Source of the DNA: Actinoplanes oryzae
GTDB taxonomy: Bacteria > Actinomycetota > Actinomycetes > Mycobacteriales > Micromonosporaceae
Reading direction: 5' to 3'
Assembly: GCF_030757795.1 (NCBI RefSeq)
Contig: NZ_JAUQWH010000034.1
Location: forward strand, 1-64,000
Length of the DNA stretch: 64,000 nucleotides
The translations under genes and the position numbers were made by a program. Under the pieces are notes generated by a model. It saw only the letters and a program-made list of their open reading frames with translations. It was not told the DNA's origin and did not search any database. The stretch's first letter is position 1; each line of letters begins with the position of its first letter. Positions 1 through 7,725 of this stretch are shown here, in pieces.

Positions 1-135
1 GTAGCCGGTGTTCCACGCGTTGGTGACGGTGAACGCGGCAGTCTCCGCGGAGGCCGGCAGCGCGATCAGCGCCACCGCCGAGGCCGCGGCGGCGACCGCG
101 CCCGCCACGAGGAGTTTGAGCTTCTTACGGCGCAT
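1..135 (-). CDS. Secreted protein, N-terminus only (possible CBM2-type)
   Basis: Only the first 45 codons lie in the window; the gene runs off its left edge. The ATG is preceded by a GGAG ribosome site. The peptide opens with a basic stretch (MRRKKLK), then about 20 Ala/Val/Leu residues and an ASA-type cleavage site, a standard Sec signal peptide. The first mature residues (FTVTNAWNTGY) resemble the opening strand of family-2 carbohydrate-binding modules, so a secreted polysaccharide-active enzyme is possible. That rests on about 11 residues and is an inference. Lower-GC sequence at about 190-230 (TAGGCTATTTT on this strand) probably holds the promoter. Confidence 0.6.
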   Translation of the reverse strand, partial: MRRKKLKLLVAGAVAAAASAVALIALPASAETAAFTVTNAWNTGY

Positions 136-338
136 CGAGCGAACTCCGTCGAGAAGAGGGGGAAGGGCAGCGCGACTCTAACCACACCCCTCGCGACCAG
201 GCAAAATAGCCTAAAACTTGGCTTAAATCGCGGTCCCGGGCAACCTTTCGCGGTTCGGCGGCCACCTAGGAGTCAGCGTGGGCGCAGTCGAATCACCGAC
301 GTTCGCATCACCGCCGGCCCGGGCCGCGTCCCCTCCGT

Positions 339-1718
339 ATGACTTCTTTACCGACCGACATCTTCCGGATGCTCAGCCGTACGACACGGCCCGAGGTCCC
401 CGAACGACATCTGCGCCGCGCGGTGGTCCTCGGCGGCAGCATCGCCGGGCTGCTCGCCGCCCGAGTGCTGGCCGACCACGCCGACGAGGTCGTCGTGGTG
501 GACCGCCCCGGTGCCGGGGTGCCGCAGCGCCACCAGGTCCACGCCCTGCTGCCCGGCGGCCGCGCCCAGATCGAGCGCTGGTTCCCGGGCTTCACCGCCG
601 AGGCCCTCGCCGCGGGCGCCACCCTGTCGATGCCCGCCGGGATCGAGGCCTGGGTCGACGAGGAACGCGCCGTCTCGACGCCCAACGCGATCCTGCTCAA
701 CGCGACCCGGCCCTTCCTCGAGGCCCACCTGCGCCGCCGCGCCCTCGCCCTGCCCAACGTGACGGCCACCACGGGCGCCGCGACCGGACTGGACTACGAG
801 GACGGCCAGGTCAGCGCGGTCCGGCTGGGCACCGACCGGCTCACCGCCGACTTCGTGGTGGACGCCATGGGACGGTCGAGCCGGCTCGCCGACTGGCTGG
901 CCCGCGACGGCTGGGAGGCCCCCGAGCTGGAACGCATGCGGATCGACATCCACTACGCGACGGCGTACCTGCGGCGCAGTGACCCCCACCCGGCACTCAC
1001 CGCCGCCATCTCCCGCTGCTCCCCCACCTACCCCCGGCAGCACATCAGCGCGCTCAACGCCGTCGAGGACAACCGGTGGACGGTGTTGCTGGCCGCCTAT
1101 GGTGACGACCGCCCGAGCAGCGACCCCGGCGACTTCCGGGCCCGCTGCGCGCACCTGCCGGCCGTCTTCGGGCAGATCGCCGAGCGCGAGCCCATCGACC
1201 ACATCGAGACCTACCACCAGGGCGACGCGCGCCGCCGCCACTACGAGCGCGTGACGCGGCTGCCCGCCCGGCTGGTCAGCCTGGGCGACGCGGTCGCCTC
1301 CTTCAACCCGATCTACGGCCAGGGCATGAGCTCGGCCGCGCTCCAGGCGTCGTGCCTGTCCGAGTACCTCTGCGGGCGCCCCGACCTGACCGAGCCGGCC
1401 ACCGCCTTCTTCCGCCTCCAGGCCGTCGTCGTCGACGCCGCCTGGACCCTGTCCACCTCCGGCGACGCCCAGCGGATCGAGACCACAAGACCCGCTTTCC
1501 CCGTACGCCTCCAGCGCGCGCTGATCAGTCAAGTCCTGCGCGCGGCCCGGTCCGACGTGGTCGTGGGCACCGCCTTCAACGACGTCACCTTCATGAACAC
1601 CCACCCGGCAACGCTCGCCACGCCGAGCCTGCTCGCCCGGGCCGTCCTCACCAACCTCCGCCACCGCCGCGCCCCCGAGCCGGCCGTCCCCGACCCCGTC
1701 CCCGCCCGCACCGCGTAG
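339..1718 (+). CDS. FAD-dependent oxidoreductase / monooxygenase-like protein
   Basis: A 459-residue flavoprotein of the phenol-hydroxylase/halogenase-like fold. An N-terminal Rossmann motif (VVLGGSIAGLLAARVL, about residues 29-45) binds the FAD ADP moiety. A DAMGRSS segment near residue 177 and a LGDAVASFNPIYGQGM segment near 320-335 match the second FAD motif of this class. The GGSIAG motif is a common variant of GxGxxG. The substrate cannot be told from sequence. No Shine-Dalgarno sequence precedes the ATG, so the start is the least certain part. The gene stands alone: upstream is a divergent secreted protein, downstream a convergent pseudogene. It could serve secondary metabolism or aromatic catabolism. 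Confidence 0.8.
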   Translation: MTSLPTDIFRMLSRTTRPEVPERHLRRAVVLGGSIAGLLAARVLADHADEVVVVDRPGAGVPQRHQVHALLPGGRAQIERWFPGFTAEALAAGATLSMPAGIEAWVDEERAVSTPNAILLNATRPFLEAHLRRRALALPNVTATTGAATGLDYEDGQVSAVRLGTDRLTADFVVDAMGRSSRLADWLARDGWEAPELERMRIDIHYATAYLRRSDPHPALTAAISRCSPTYPRQHISALNAVEDNRWTVLLAAYGDDRPSSDPGDFRARCAHLPAVFGQIAEREPIDHIETYHQGDARRRHYERVTRLPARLVSLGDAVASFNPIYGQGMSSAALQASCLSEYLCGRPDLTEPATAFFRLQAVVVDAAWTLSTSGDAQRIETTRPAFPVRLQRALISQVLRAARSDVVVGTAFNDVTFMNTHPATLATPSLLARAVLTNLRHRRAPEPAVPDPVPARTA

Positions 1719-1741
1719 GGGACCAGCGGATCGTCCAGACG

Positions 1742-2300
1742 CTACTTCGCCCGGATGCCGTGGTAGTAGAGACGGCTGACGAAGTGGCGTTCGACGGCGT
1801 CGTAGACCCGCAGGGAGTAGACGCCGAGGCGCTCGAGCCGGGGCCGCACCACGTCCCCGACCCTCGGGTGATGTCTGGTCAGGGCGCGGTCGCGCGGGAA
1901 GGAGAGCGACACATGCTTGCCCGGGAACCGCTCGGCGAGCTGAGCGGCCATGCCCGTCGCCGCGGGACCGCCGCCCACGATCGCGATCGACCCGGCCGCC
2001 GCCACCCGGGCGTGCAACGCGTGCCGGTGCTCGTCGATGCCGCCCTGGTCCCGCAGCTCCGGGCGGCGCCAGACGCCGTTGCGCACGCCGGTGGCGAGCA
2101 GCAGCACGTCGTACGGTTCGCGGGTCGAGGCGCCCCCCGCCGACCGTACGGTGACCGTGCGGGCCTCCTCGTCGAGGCCGGTCAGCGTGCCGTGCACCAG
2201 CCGGGCCCGGTCCACCGCCCGGAACCGGGAGAACGCGATGTTGTACTGGGCCGCCCACCGCTCGGGCCGGGCCAGCCGCAGGCCGGCGTCGCGGCCGCTG
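1742..2300 (-). pseudogene. Fragment of an AIF/NDH-2-type FAD/NAD(P) oxidoreductase
   Basis: This is the middle of a pyridine nucleotide-disulfide-type oxidoreductase. It keeps the end of the first FAD subdomain (VLLLATGVRNGVW) and the NAD(P)-binding Rossmann unit (SIAIVGGGPAATGMAAQL). The N-terminal FAD-binding GxGxxG domain that should come first is missing, and so is the C-terminal part that closes the FAD site, because the frame stops soon after the NAD unit. Family members are about 370-420 residues, and only about 185 are recognisable here. Upstream the same frame runs into a decayed nickel-permease fragment, so the 244-codon open frame (ATG at 2476) is a chimera and unlikely to encode a working enzyme. 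Confidence 0.65.
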
Positions 2301-2301
2301 A

Positions 2302-2476
2302 GCCAGGACGGCCCTTCGAGCCGGCGAGGTGGGCCGCCGCCAGCGTCTTGCCGTGCCGGGGGCCACGGCGTGACCGGCGCCCGCGACGAAGGCGAGGAGG
2401 AAGGCGAGTGGGGTGACGCCCGGGTGTGGACCAGGTCCTGCATGCGGTCCGAGGCGGAAGTGACGAAGTCCATCAT
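2302..2476 (-). pseudogene. Frameshifted remnant of a NicO/RcnA-type nickel/cobalt permease
   Basis: Read across frames, this stretch spells the signature of the NicO/RcnA nickel-cobalt exporter family. MMDFVTSASDRMQDLVHT is in one frame, GVTPLAFLLAFVAGAGHAVAPG in the second, and HGKTLAAAHLAGSKGR in the third. The family motif GHxxxPGHGKT is split at about 2355 by the loss of one base: the last glycine codon overlaps the histidine codon. Another frame change lies near 2420. Everything N-terminal and C-terminal of this patch is gone, and it passes straight into the oxidoreductase fragment. The frame reading is direct; the family call is from the motif. Confidence 0.6.
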
Positions 2477-2539
2477 GCTGGTACCCGCGGACGGAGTCTG
2501 CGGGCCCTTGATGATTGTGGAGGAGGCCTCAGGTGAACA

Positions 2540-3064
2540 TCAGGCGTCGGTCAGCGGCCGCAGCTCGTCGGCGTAGCTGACGGACTTGCGGCGCAGCACC
2601 CCGCCCGCGCTGATCGAATACTGCCCCATGCGCCAGAGCGGCGGCGAGTAGGCGTGGATCGACACCGAGCCGTCCACCCCGCCGCCCATGCGGTGGATGT
2701 GGTCGGGGCCGAAGGCGAAGACCCGGCCCGCCGGCACCGTACGCGTCACCGCCTCGCTCCCCATCCGCGGCGTGGCCTCGGTCACCGCGCCCCGGGTCAC
2801 CGCCACGGCGCCGCTGGACACGTCGTGGTCGTGCCAGCCGGTGTCGTCCTCGACGTTCCAGCACAGTATCCAGACGTCGATGTCGCTGTCGCGGTAGAGC
2901 GACGCGTAGTGCCGCTTGCCGGTGTCGTGCCGCACCAGCGACTCCCATACCTCGGGGCGCGCGGCGAGCTCGGCGACCCAGGCGTGCAGCTCCTGCGGGG
3001 ACAGGACGCGTCCGGGCAGGGGCGGGAGGGAGGCGGAAGCGGTGACCGCGACCGTGTCAGTCAT
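2540..3064 (-). CDS. Cysteine dioxygenase-family thiol dioxygenase
   Basis: A 174-residue cupin protein of the thiol dioxygenase family, which uses non-haem iron and O2 to turn a thiol into a sulfinate (cysteine, 3-mercaptopropionate or a related thiol). The iron ligands are visible as HDHD (His78, His80) and a later His near 122 in GPDHIH. The SIHAYSPP segment (His137, Tyr139) matches the conserved His-Tyr pair of the family, and Arg51 in KRHYASLY is near the substrate-carboxylate arginine. The start overlaps the amidohydrolase stop (ATGA), so the two are translationally coupled. The pair lies downstream of the palindromic operator shared with the LacI regulator. Substrate unknown. Confidence 0.8.
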   Translation of the reverse strand: MTDTVAVTASASLPPLPGRVLSPQELHAWVAELAARPEVWESLVRHDTGKRHYASLYRDSDIDVWILCWNVEDDTGWHDHDVSSGAVAVTRGAVTEATPRMGSEAVTRTVPAGRVFAFGPDHIHRMGGGVDGSVSIHAYSPPLWRMGQYSISAGGVLRRKSVSYADELRPLTDA

Positions 3065-3945
3065 CTCGGTTCTCCGTACAGCAGGTGCCGGGGGTTGGCG
3101 GTGAACACGGCGTGCGTGAAGGCGGCGCCGAAGTCGCACTCGAGGCGCGACGCGTAGGGCTTGTCGGACCCGTGCACGATCGGGTCGATGCCGACGACGC
3201 GGACGAGGGCGTCGACCGCGCGGGGGCCGTAGGACGAGGTCTCGTAGTAGACGTACGGGTCCAGGGGGCCCAAGGCGCCGCCGCGCGCGGCGAGCCGCTC
3301 GTGGTGCAGCGGAGCCAGGCCCGCGAGGGCCACGAAGGCGATGCGCAGCCGGGGGTGCTGCCGGCGGCCGGCGATGTGCCAGGCCAGCCAGGACTGGTGC
3401 AGCTGCGACACGTACGGCACCAGGGCCGGCCACCACCCGGGCAGCCCGGGGTCGCACTCCGGCGCCGGGCCGGGATGGATCAGGACCGGCTTGCCCGCCT
3501 CCTCGGCCGCGGCGAGCAGCGGCCCCGCCTGCTCCACGCCCGACGGGCTGCTCAGCGCGGTCGCGGGCAGCTGGAGGCCGGCGATGCGCTCCTCGCTCAG
3601 CGTCTTGGTGAGCGCGCCGAGGTCGGCCTCGGCGACCGGCGCCGCCGCCCACACCCGGAACGGCTCGCCCAGCTCGAGCGCGCTCTCGTGCCAGAGGGCG
3701 ATCAGCTCGGCGCCCTCGTCGGCGGGCAGGTGCTCGATGCCGAGCGGGCTCGACAGCGACACGACGACCTCGTCGAGCTCGCCCCGGCGGCGCAGGCCGG
3801 GGTCGTGGGCGGCGGGATCCACCTCGTACGGCGCCTCGCCCGCCAGGTGCAGCGTCCAGCCCCGCAGGTAGGGGAACGTCGTGCGCCGGCGCAGCGCCTC
3901 CACCAGGCGCGGCGGCCACAAGTGCTGATGGCAGTCGACCGGCAA
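3061..3945 (-). CDS. Amidohydrolase family 2 (ACMSD-like) metal-dependent hydrolase/decarboxylase
   Basis: A 294-residue TIM-barrel protein. The metal-binding HxH is at the extreme N-terminus (DCHQHLWP, His6 and His8), a second histidine is in PVLIHPGP, and the late aspartate is in HGSDKPY, the pattern of amidohydrolase family 2. Members hydrolyse or decarboxylate cyclic and carboxylated substrates. The start codon is TTG, supported by a very strong purine-rich ribosome site (AGGAGGGAGGA) 4 bases upstream. It is the first gene of a two-gene operon with the thiol dioxygenase, and its promoter region contains both palindromic operators, so repression by the adjacent LacI protein is likely. The actual substrate is not inferable. 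Confidence 0.78.
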   Translation of the reverse strand: MPVDCHQHLWPPRLVEALRRRTTFPYLRGWTLHLAGEAPYEVDPAAHDPGLRRRGELDEVVVSLSSPLGIEHLPADEGAELIALWHESALELGEPFRVWAAAPVAEADLGALTKTLSEERIAGLQLPATALSSPSGVEQAGPLLAAAEEAGKPVLIHPGPAPECDPGLPGWWPALVPYVSQLHQSWLAWHIAGRRQHPRLRIAFVALAGLAPLHHERLAARGGALGPLDPYVYYETSSYGPRAVDALVRVVGIDPIVHGSDKPYASRLECDFGAAFTHAVFTANPRHLLYGEPR

Positions 3946-3961
3946 CGTTCCTCCCTCCTAG

Positions 3962-3999
3962 GGAAGCGCTTCACAAGATGCATCGAGTGAAGCGCTTCC
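3962..3999. promoter_or_regulatory. Paired LacI-type operator between divergent genes
   Basis: Two copies of the palindrome GAAGCGCTTC (3963-3972 and 3989-3998), centred 26 bp apart. Each carries the central CG typical of LacI/GalR operators. The 13-base arms GGAAGCGCTTCAC and GTGAAGCGCTTCC are exact reverse complements, and the 12-base spacer contains ATGCAT. The site lies between the TTG-started amidohydrolase gene and the LacI gene, so it probably controls both directions. Confidence 0.85.
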
Positions 4000-4034
4000 G
4001 TCCCCGAAAAGCAAGCCGGTGTTATTGTCGGCCC

Positions 4035-5042
4035 GTGGCAGGTCAGCAGCGGCGCCGGACGCTTCAGGACCTCGCCAGCGCGGCGGGGCTTTCCCTGGCG
4101 GCGACGTCTTATGCGTTGCGGGGCAAGCGAGGTTCGCCGGCCACCATCAGCCGGGTCCGGGAGCTGGCCGACGAGCTGGGCTACACGGTCGATCCGATCG
4201 CCCGGGCCCTGGCCAGCGGGCGCACGGGCGCGATCGGGGTCAGCGGCTCCCTGCGCGACCTGTGGCAGCAGGAGCTGTCGGTCATGCTCACCCGCGCGCT
4301 GCGCCTGCACGGCCACCACGCCACCATCGCCGACGCGGACGCCGACCCCGCGCGCGAGCGGCTCATCGTGGAGCAGTTCGCCGCGCAGCGCGTCGACGGG
4401 GCGCTCGTGTCGCCGGTCGACCCCTCGGCGGCGTACTGGAAGCTGCTCGGCCCCGAGGTGGCGGTGGTGGCCATCGGCGACGCGCTGACCACCCGGCCCG
4501 GGTCCGGCAGCGTGCTGTTCGACAACGCGTACGGGGTGGCGACCGCCCTCGAGCACCTCGCCGGCCTGGGCCACCGCCGCATCGGCCTGCTCGCCCCGGC
4601 GCTGCCCTCCACCCCCGGCCGCCCGGCCCAGCTGCTCGCCGGGGAGATCGCCGCACGGCTCGGCGTCGAGCTGGTCGCCGTCGCCGCCCCGGCCGCCACC
4701 ACCGAGGCGATCGACGTGGCGTCCGCCCTGCTCACCGAGGCCGGCCGGCCGTCGGCGGTCTTCTGCCTCAGCGACTCACTGGCCTTCGCCGTCTACCGGG
4801 CCGCGCGCCGGACCGGGGTGCGCATCCCGGACGAGCTGTCGGTCATCGGCTACGACGACCACCAGCTGGCCGTCCTGGTCGACCCGGGCCTCACGACCAT
4901 GGCCTGGGACGAGGACGCCATCGTCGAGGCGGCCGTCGACCAGCTCGTCGAGCTGCTGGAGGGCCCGGTCACGAGCCCGGCGCCGTTCCGCCCGGAGCTG
5001 GTCGTGCGCGGCTCGACCAGCCCGCCCGCAGCACCGCGCTGA
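4035..5042 (+). CDS. LacI-family transcriptional regulator
   Basis: A 335-residue regulator with an N-terminal LacI helix-turn-helix (TLQDLASAAGLSLAATSYAL, hinge near residue 55) and a periplasmic-binding-protein-like effector domain ending in the usual RGSTSPP tail. I place the start at the GTG at 4035. An in-frame ATG at 3978 would lie inside the spacer of the operator and add 19 residues unlike any LacI N-terminus. It is divergent from the amidohydrolase/thiol-dioxygenase pair and probably represses that pair and itself through the double palindrome. Its last 74 bases overlap the convergent HAL-like gene. The ligand is unknown; a catabolic intermediate of the neighbouring pathway is an inference. 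Confidence 0.9.
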   Translation: MAGQQRRRTLQDLASAAGLSLAATSYALRGKRGSPATISRVRELADELGYTVDPIARALASGRTGAIGVSGSLRDLWQQELSVMLTRALRLHGHHATIADADADPARERLIVEQFAAQRVDGALVSPVDPSAAYWKLLGPEVAVVAIGDALTTRPGSGSVLFDNAYGVATALEHLAGLGHRRIGLLAPALPSTPGRPAQLLAGEIAARLGVELVAVAAPAATTEAIDVASALLTEAGRPSAVFCLSDSLAFAVYRAARRTGVRIPDELSVIGYDDHQLAVLVDPGLTTMAWDEDAIVEAAVDQLVELLEGPVTSPAPFRPELVVRGSTSPPAAPR

Positions 5043-6459
5043 GCGCGTCGAGGTCCCGTCCGAAGGGCCGGTCCCCGGTGCCGGGCGGCAGCACCTCGGC
5101 GATCCCGGCCAGCGCGGCCGGGTCCAGCCCGGCGGGTGGTCCCCCCAGCTGCACAGCCTGGTGTACGGCCAGCAGCTCGCACCCCAGCACGTCCCGCACC
5201 CCGGCGACGGCCTCCCCCAGGCACTCCGCCGCCTCGAACCCGAAGCTCTGCACGTCCTCCTGCCCGAGTGACGTCTCCATCGCCCCGCCGAGGGCCGGCA
5301 CCGCGAACCGCCGCAGCCGGTGCGCGACCCCGGCCGCCCGCTTGTGCACCGCCACCATGCCGGCGTGCCGCCCCGGCGCGTCGGAGAGCTGCCGGGGCAG
5401 GCCGGTCACCTCCGGGTCGAGCAGCCGGTGCAGCCGGGCCGCCCCCAGCTCGGCCAGATGCACCAGGGCCGTGGTCAGCGCGCCCGCGCACGCGGCCAGA
5501 TCGGTGCCCGCGAAGCCGAACGTGCCCACGAACCGCCCGTCGAGATGTGCCGGCGAGTCCGTGACCGCGGCCAGCGCCCGGTCGGCCGCCGCGTCGAGCG
5601 CCGCGACCGCCCGCAGCGCCACCGCGATCGCCGGGGCCGTGACGCGGAAGGAGACGGGCGCTTGCAGGGCCTTGCTCTCCGCCCCGGCCCACAGCCGCCG
5701 CAGCGTCCGCAGCACGGTCTCCAGCTCGGGGCTGTCGGCCAGCGCCGGGTGCAGCGGGTCCCGGCTGGCCCGCACGATCGCGTGCGAGGCCGCCGTCACG
5801 ACCAGGGTCTGATCCAGCAGCAGCCGGCACGCGTCCGCGGCGAGGATCGCCAGCCCCGTGAGCCCCGGCACCCCTTCGAGGAAGGCGACGCCCTCCTTGG
5901 CCGCGAACGACCGCGGACGCAGCCCGGCGGCCTCGAGCGCGGGCGCGGCGTCGATCGCGTGTCCCGCGGCGTCCAGCACCTGGCCCGTACCGTTGAGGGC
6001 CGCGCCGGCGTGGGCGAGCGGGATGATCTCGCCGGCCGCGCCGCCGCCCCGCGCCGGGACCGCCGGGACCACGTCCGCGTCGAGCAGCGCGGCGAGGTGC
6101 AGGCACAGCTCGGGCGAGGCGCCGGCGGCCGGGTGCAGCAGGGTCCGCAGCCGTACGGCCAGCAGCGCCCGCGCCTCCTCCCGGCGCAGCCACGGCGCCG
6201 AGCCGACCGCCCGCCCGATCATCAGGGTGTCCTGGTGCCGCTGCTGCGCCTCGGCGTCGAGGCGGACCCCGGCCAGCGCGCCCATGCCGGTGTTGACCCC
6301 GTAGACGGGCTGGTCGCCGTCGAGATCGGCGAGCATCCGGCGACGGTTGTCCGCCAGCTCCGCCAGGAAGCTGCCGGCGAGGGTCACGCGGCTCGCTCCC
6401 CGCGCGAGCTCCACGATCGCCGCCCGGTCGAGCTGCTCGGCCGCCGAGACGAGCATCAC
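4969..6459 (-). CDS. Aromatic amino acid lyase (HAL/PAL) homologue lacking the MIO serine
   Basis: A 496-residue member of the histidine/phenylalanine ammonia-lyase fold. The Tyr loop VYGVNTGMG, the KEG segment (AAKEGVAFLEG) and LGQEDVQSFGFEAA align with the family. The cofactor triad Ala-Ser-Gly, which cyclises to MIO, is replaced by Ala-Ala-Gly at residues 141-143, in GGGAAGEIIPLAH. Other active-site positions are changed too: the asparagine of LLNGT is Glu (FLEGV), the histidine of the SH loop appears to be Arg, and the tyrosine of QDxYSLR is Val (QAPVSFR). Conventional ammonia elimination is therefore unlikely. The start overlaps the stop of the cyclodeaminase-like gene (ATGA), so they form one operon. 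It could be a lyase for a better leaving group, or a non-catalytic homologue. Confidence 0.8.
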   Translation of the reverse strand: MMLVSAAEQLDRAAIVELARGASRVTLAGSFLAELADNRRRMLADLDGDQPVYGVNTGMGALAGVRLDAEAQQRHQDTLMIGRAVGSAPWLRREEARALLAVRLRTLLHPAAGASPELCLHLAALLDADVVPAVPARGGGAAGEIIPLAHAGAALNGTGQVLDAAGHAIDAAPALEAAGLRPRSFAAKEGVAFLEGVPGLTGLAILAADACRLLLDQTLVVTAASHAIVRASRDPLHPALADSPELETVLRTLRRLWAGAESKALQAPVSFRVTAPAIAVALRAVAALDAAADRALAAVTDSPAHLDGRFVGTFGFAGTDLAACAGALTTALVHLAELGAARLHRLLDPEVTGLPRQLSDAPGRHAGMVAVHKRAAGVAHRLRRFAVPALGGAMETSLGQEDVQSFGFEAAECLGEAVAGVRDVLGCELLAVHQAVQLGGPPAGLDPAALAGIAEVLPPGTGDRPFGRDLDALSAVLRAGWSSRARPAPGGTAPGS

Positions 6460-7460
6460 CGGTACTTCAGCATCGTGCCGGCGTCCGCGGCCTCGGCGCG
6501 GGTCAGCACGAGATGGGCCAGGGCGACGTCCAGGATCGACAGACCCCGGTGCCAGAAGAGGATCCGCTCGCCGGGGCTCTCCCGGCCGGGCTTCTGGCCG
6601 CTGACGATCTCGCCGATCTGCGCGTACAGGGTCTCCTCGCTGAGCCGCCCGGTGTCCACGTGCGCCCGCAGGGCCCCGAACCGGCCCGATCGTGACTCGC
6701 GCCAGTCGTCCACGACGACCTTGTCCATGACGTCGAGCAGATCAAGTTCCACTGCGCTGATCGTGCCGTACGGAACCACGAACGCACCCGGCTCGACGGC
6801 GGCCGTCCGCAGCAGCGGGGCCGGCTTCTCCAGCCGCGACGCCTCCACGAGGATGTCGGCGCCGTCGTACGCCTCGTCCGCCGTGGCGACCGCCCGCACC
6901 GGCGTCGCCGTCGCCGCCCGCAACTGCTCGGCGAACGCCTCCCGCGACTCGGGCCGCCGGCTGGTGACCCGGATCTCGTCCAGCTCGAACAGGCTGTCGA
7001 GCAGCGTGACGTTCGAGAAGGCCGTGCCCCGCGCCCCCACGTGGCCGAGCACCTTCGCGTCGGGCCGCGCCAGGTACTTGGCGCCGACCGCCGTCATCGC
7101 CCCCGTGCGCACCTCGGTGATCCACGTCGCATCCATGATCGCGAGCGGCACCCCGGTGGTCGGGTCGTACACGGTCATGAGCGCCAGCTCGCTCGGCAGC
7201 CCCTTCGTGTAGTTCGGGACGAAGTCCCCCACCACCTTGATCCCGCTCAGCCCGTGCTCACGGAACGTGTTCACATGCCCGCGCAGCACGTTGAAGTGCC
7301 CGGCCCCGCCGTTGTCCGGCACCAGGTGCATCCGCGGCTCGAAGACGGTCTCGCCCCGCCCGTGCGCCGCCACCACCGCTTCGACCGCGGCCACCGCGTC
7401 GGCCGCACCGATGCCCAGCTCCTCGACATCGGGTCCGGACAGGTAGCGCAGCCAGATCAT
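6456..7460 (-). CDS. Ornithine cyclodeaminase / mu-crystallin family protein
   Basis: A 334-residue NAD(P)-binding protein of the ornithine cyclodeaminase/mu-crystallin family, whose members deaminate, reduce or dehydrogenate amino and imino acids. Family features are the EPRMHLVP segment, the GIKVVGDFVPNYTKGLPSE catalytic loop region, the TEVRTGAMTAVGAKYLA stretch and a Rossmann unit from about residue 130 (KVLGHVGARGTAFSNV). I use the ATG at 7460, preceded by AGAGG, rather than the upstream GTG, which would add 14 unlikely residues. It is the first gene of a two-gene operon with the MIO-less HAL homologue, suggesting successive steps on one amino-acid-derived substrate. Which of the family's reactions it performs is not visible. 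Confidence 0.82.
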   Translation of the reverse strand: MIWLRYLSGPDVEELGIGAADAVAAVEAVVAAHGRGETVFEPRMHLVPDNGGAGHFNVLRGHVNTFREHGLSGIKVVGDFVPNYTKGLPSELALMTVYDPTTGVPLAIMDATWITEVRTGAMTAVGAKYLARPDAKVLGHVGARGTAFSNVTLLDSLFELDEIRVTSRRPESREAFAEQLRAATATPVRAVATADEAYDGADILVEASRLEKPAPLLRTAAVEPGAFVVPYGTISAVELDLLDVMDKVVVDDWRESRSGRFGALRAHVDTGRLSEETLYAQIGEIVSGQKPGRESPGERILFWHRGLSILDVALAHLVLTRAEAADAGTMLKYR

Positions 7461-7725
7461 CAGGGTGGTCCTCTCGCAGGCGGAACATGAGTCGCCCACC
7501 ATGCTCCCGGTCTTCCCCCGGTCCGGCCACCACCTTGTGGATCTTTCCTCAGCCCGGCAGAGGAGTGTCCCGGCCGGTATGACCGCGGACGCGGTCCACG
7601 GGGCCGGGCCGTGCCGGCTCGGGCGAGGCTATGGCGTGCTTTCGCCCACGGCGTGACTACGCTAGCCGCATCGAGTCGTGATCTCGTGACATTTCACCGA
7701 CCCGGGTCGGCCGAAGGGGCACCGC

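Noticed and set aside
348..2366. A 672-codon open frame on the minus strand opposite the FAD oxidoreductase
   Set aside because: It is a typical antisense frame in very GC-rich DNA; its sequence is Arg/Gly/Ala-rich without any family motif, and the plus-strand gene explains the region.
3978..4034. ATG at 3978 as the start of the LacI gene
   Set aside because: It would start inside the operator spacer and add 19 residues before the helix-turn-helix; the GTG at 4035 gives the normal family N-terminus.
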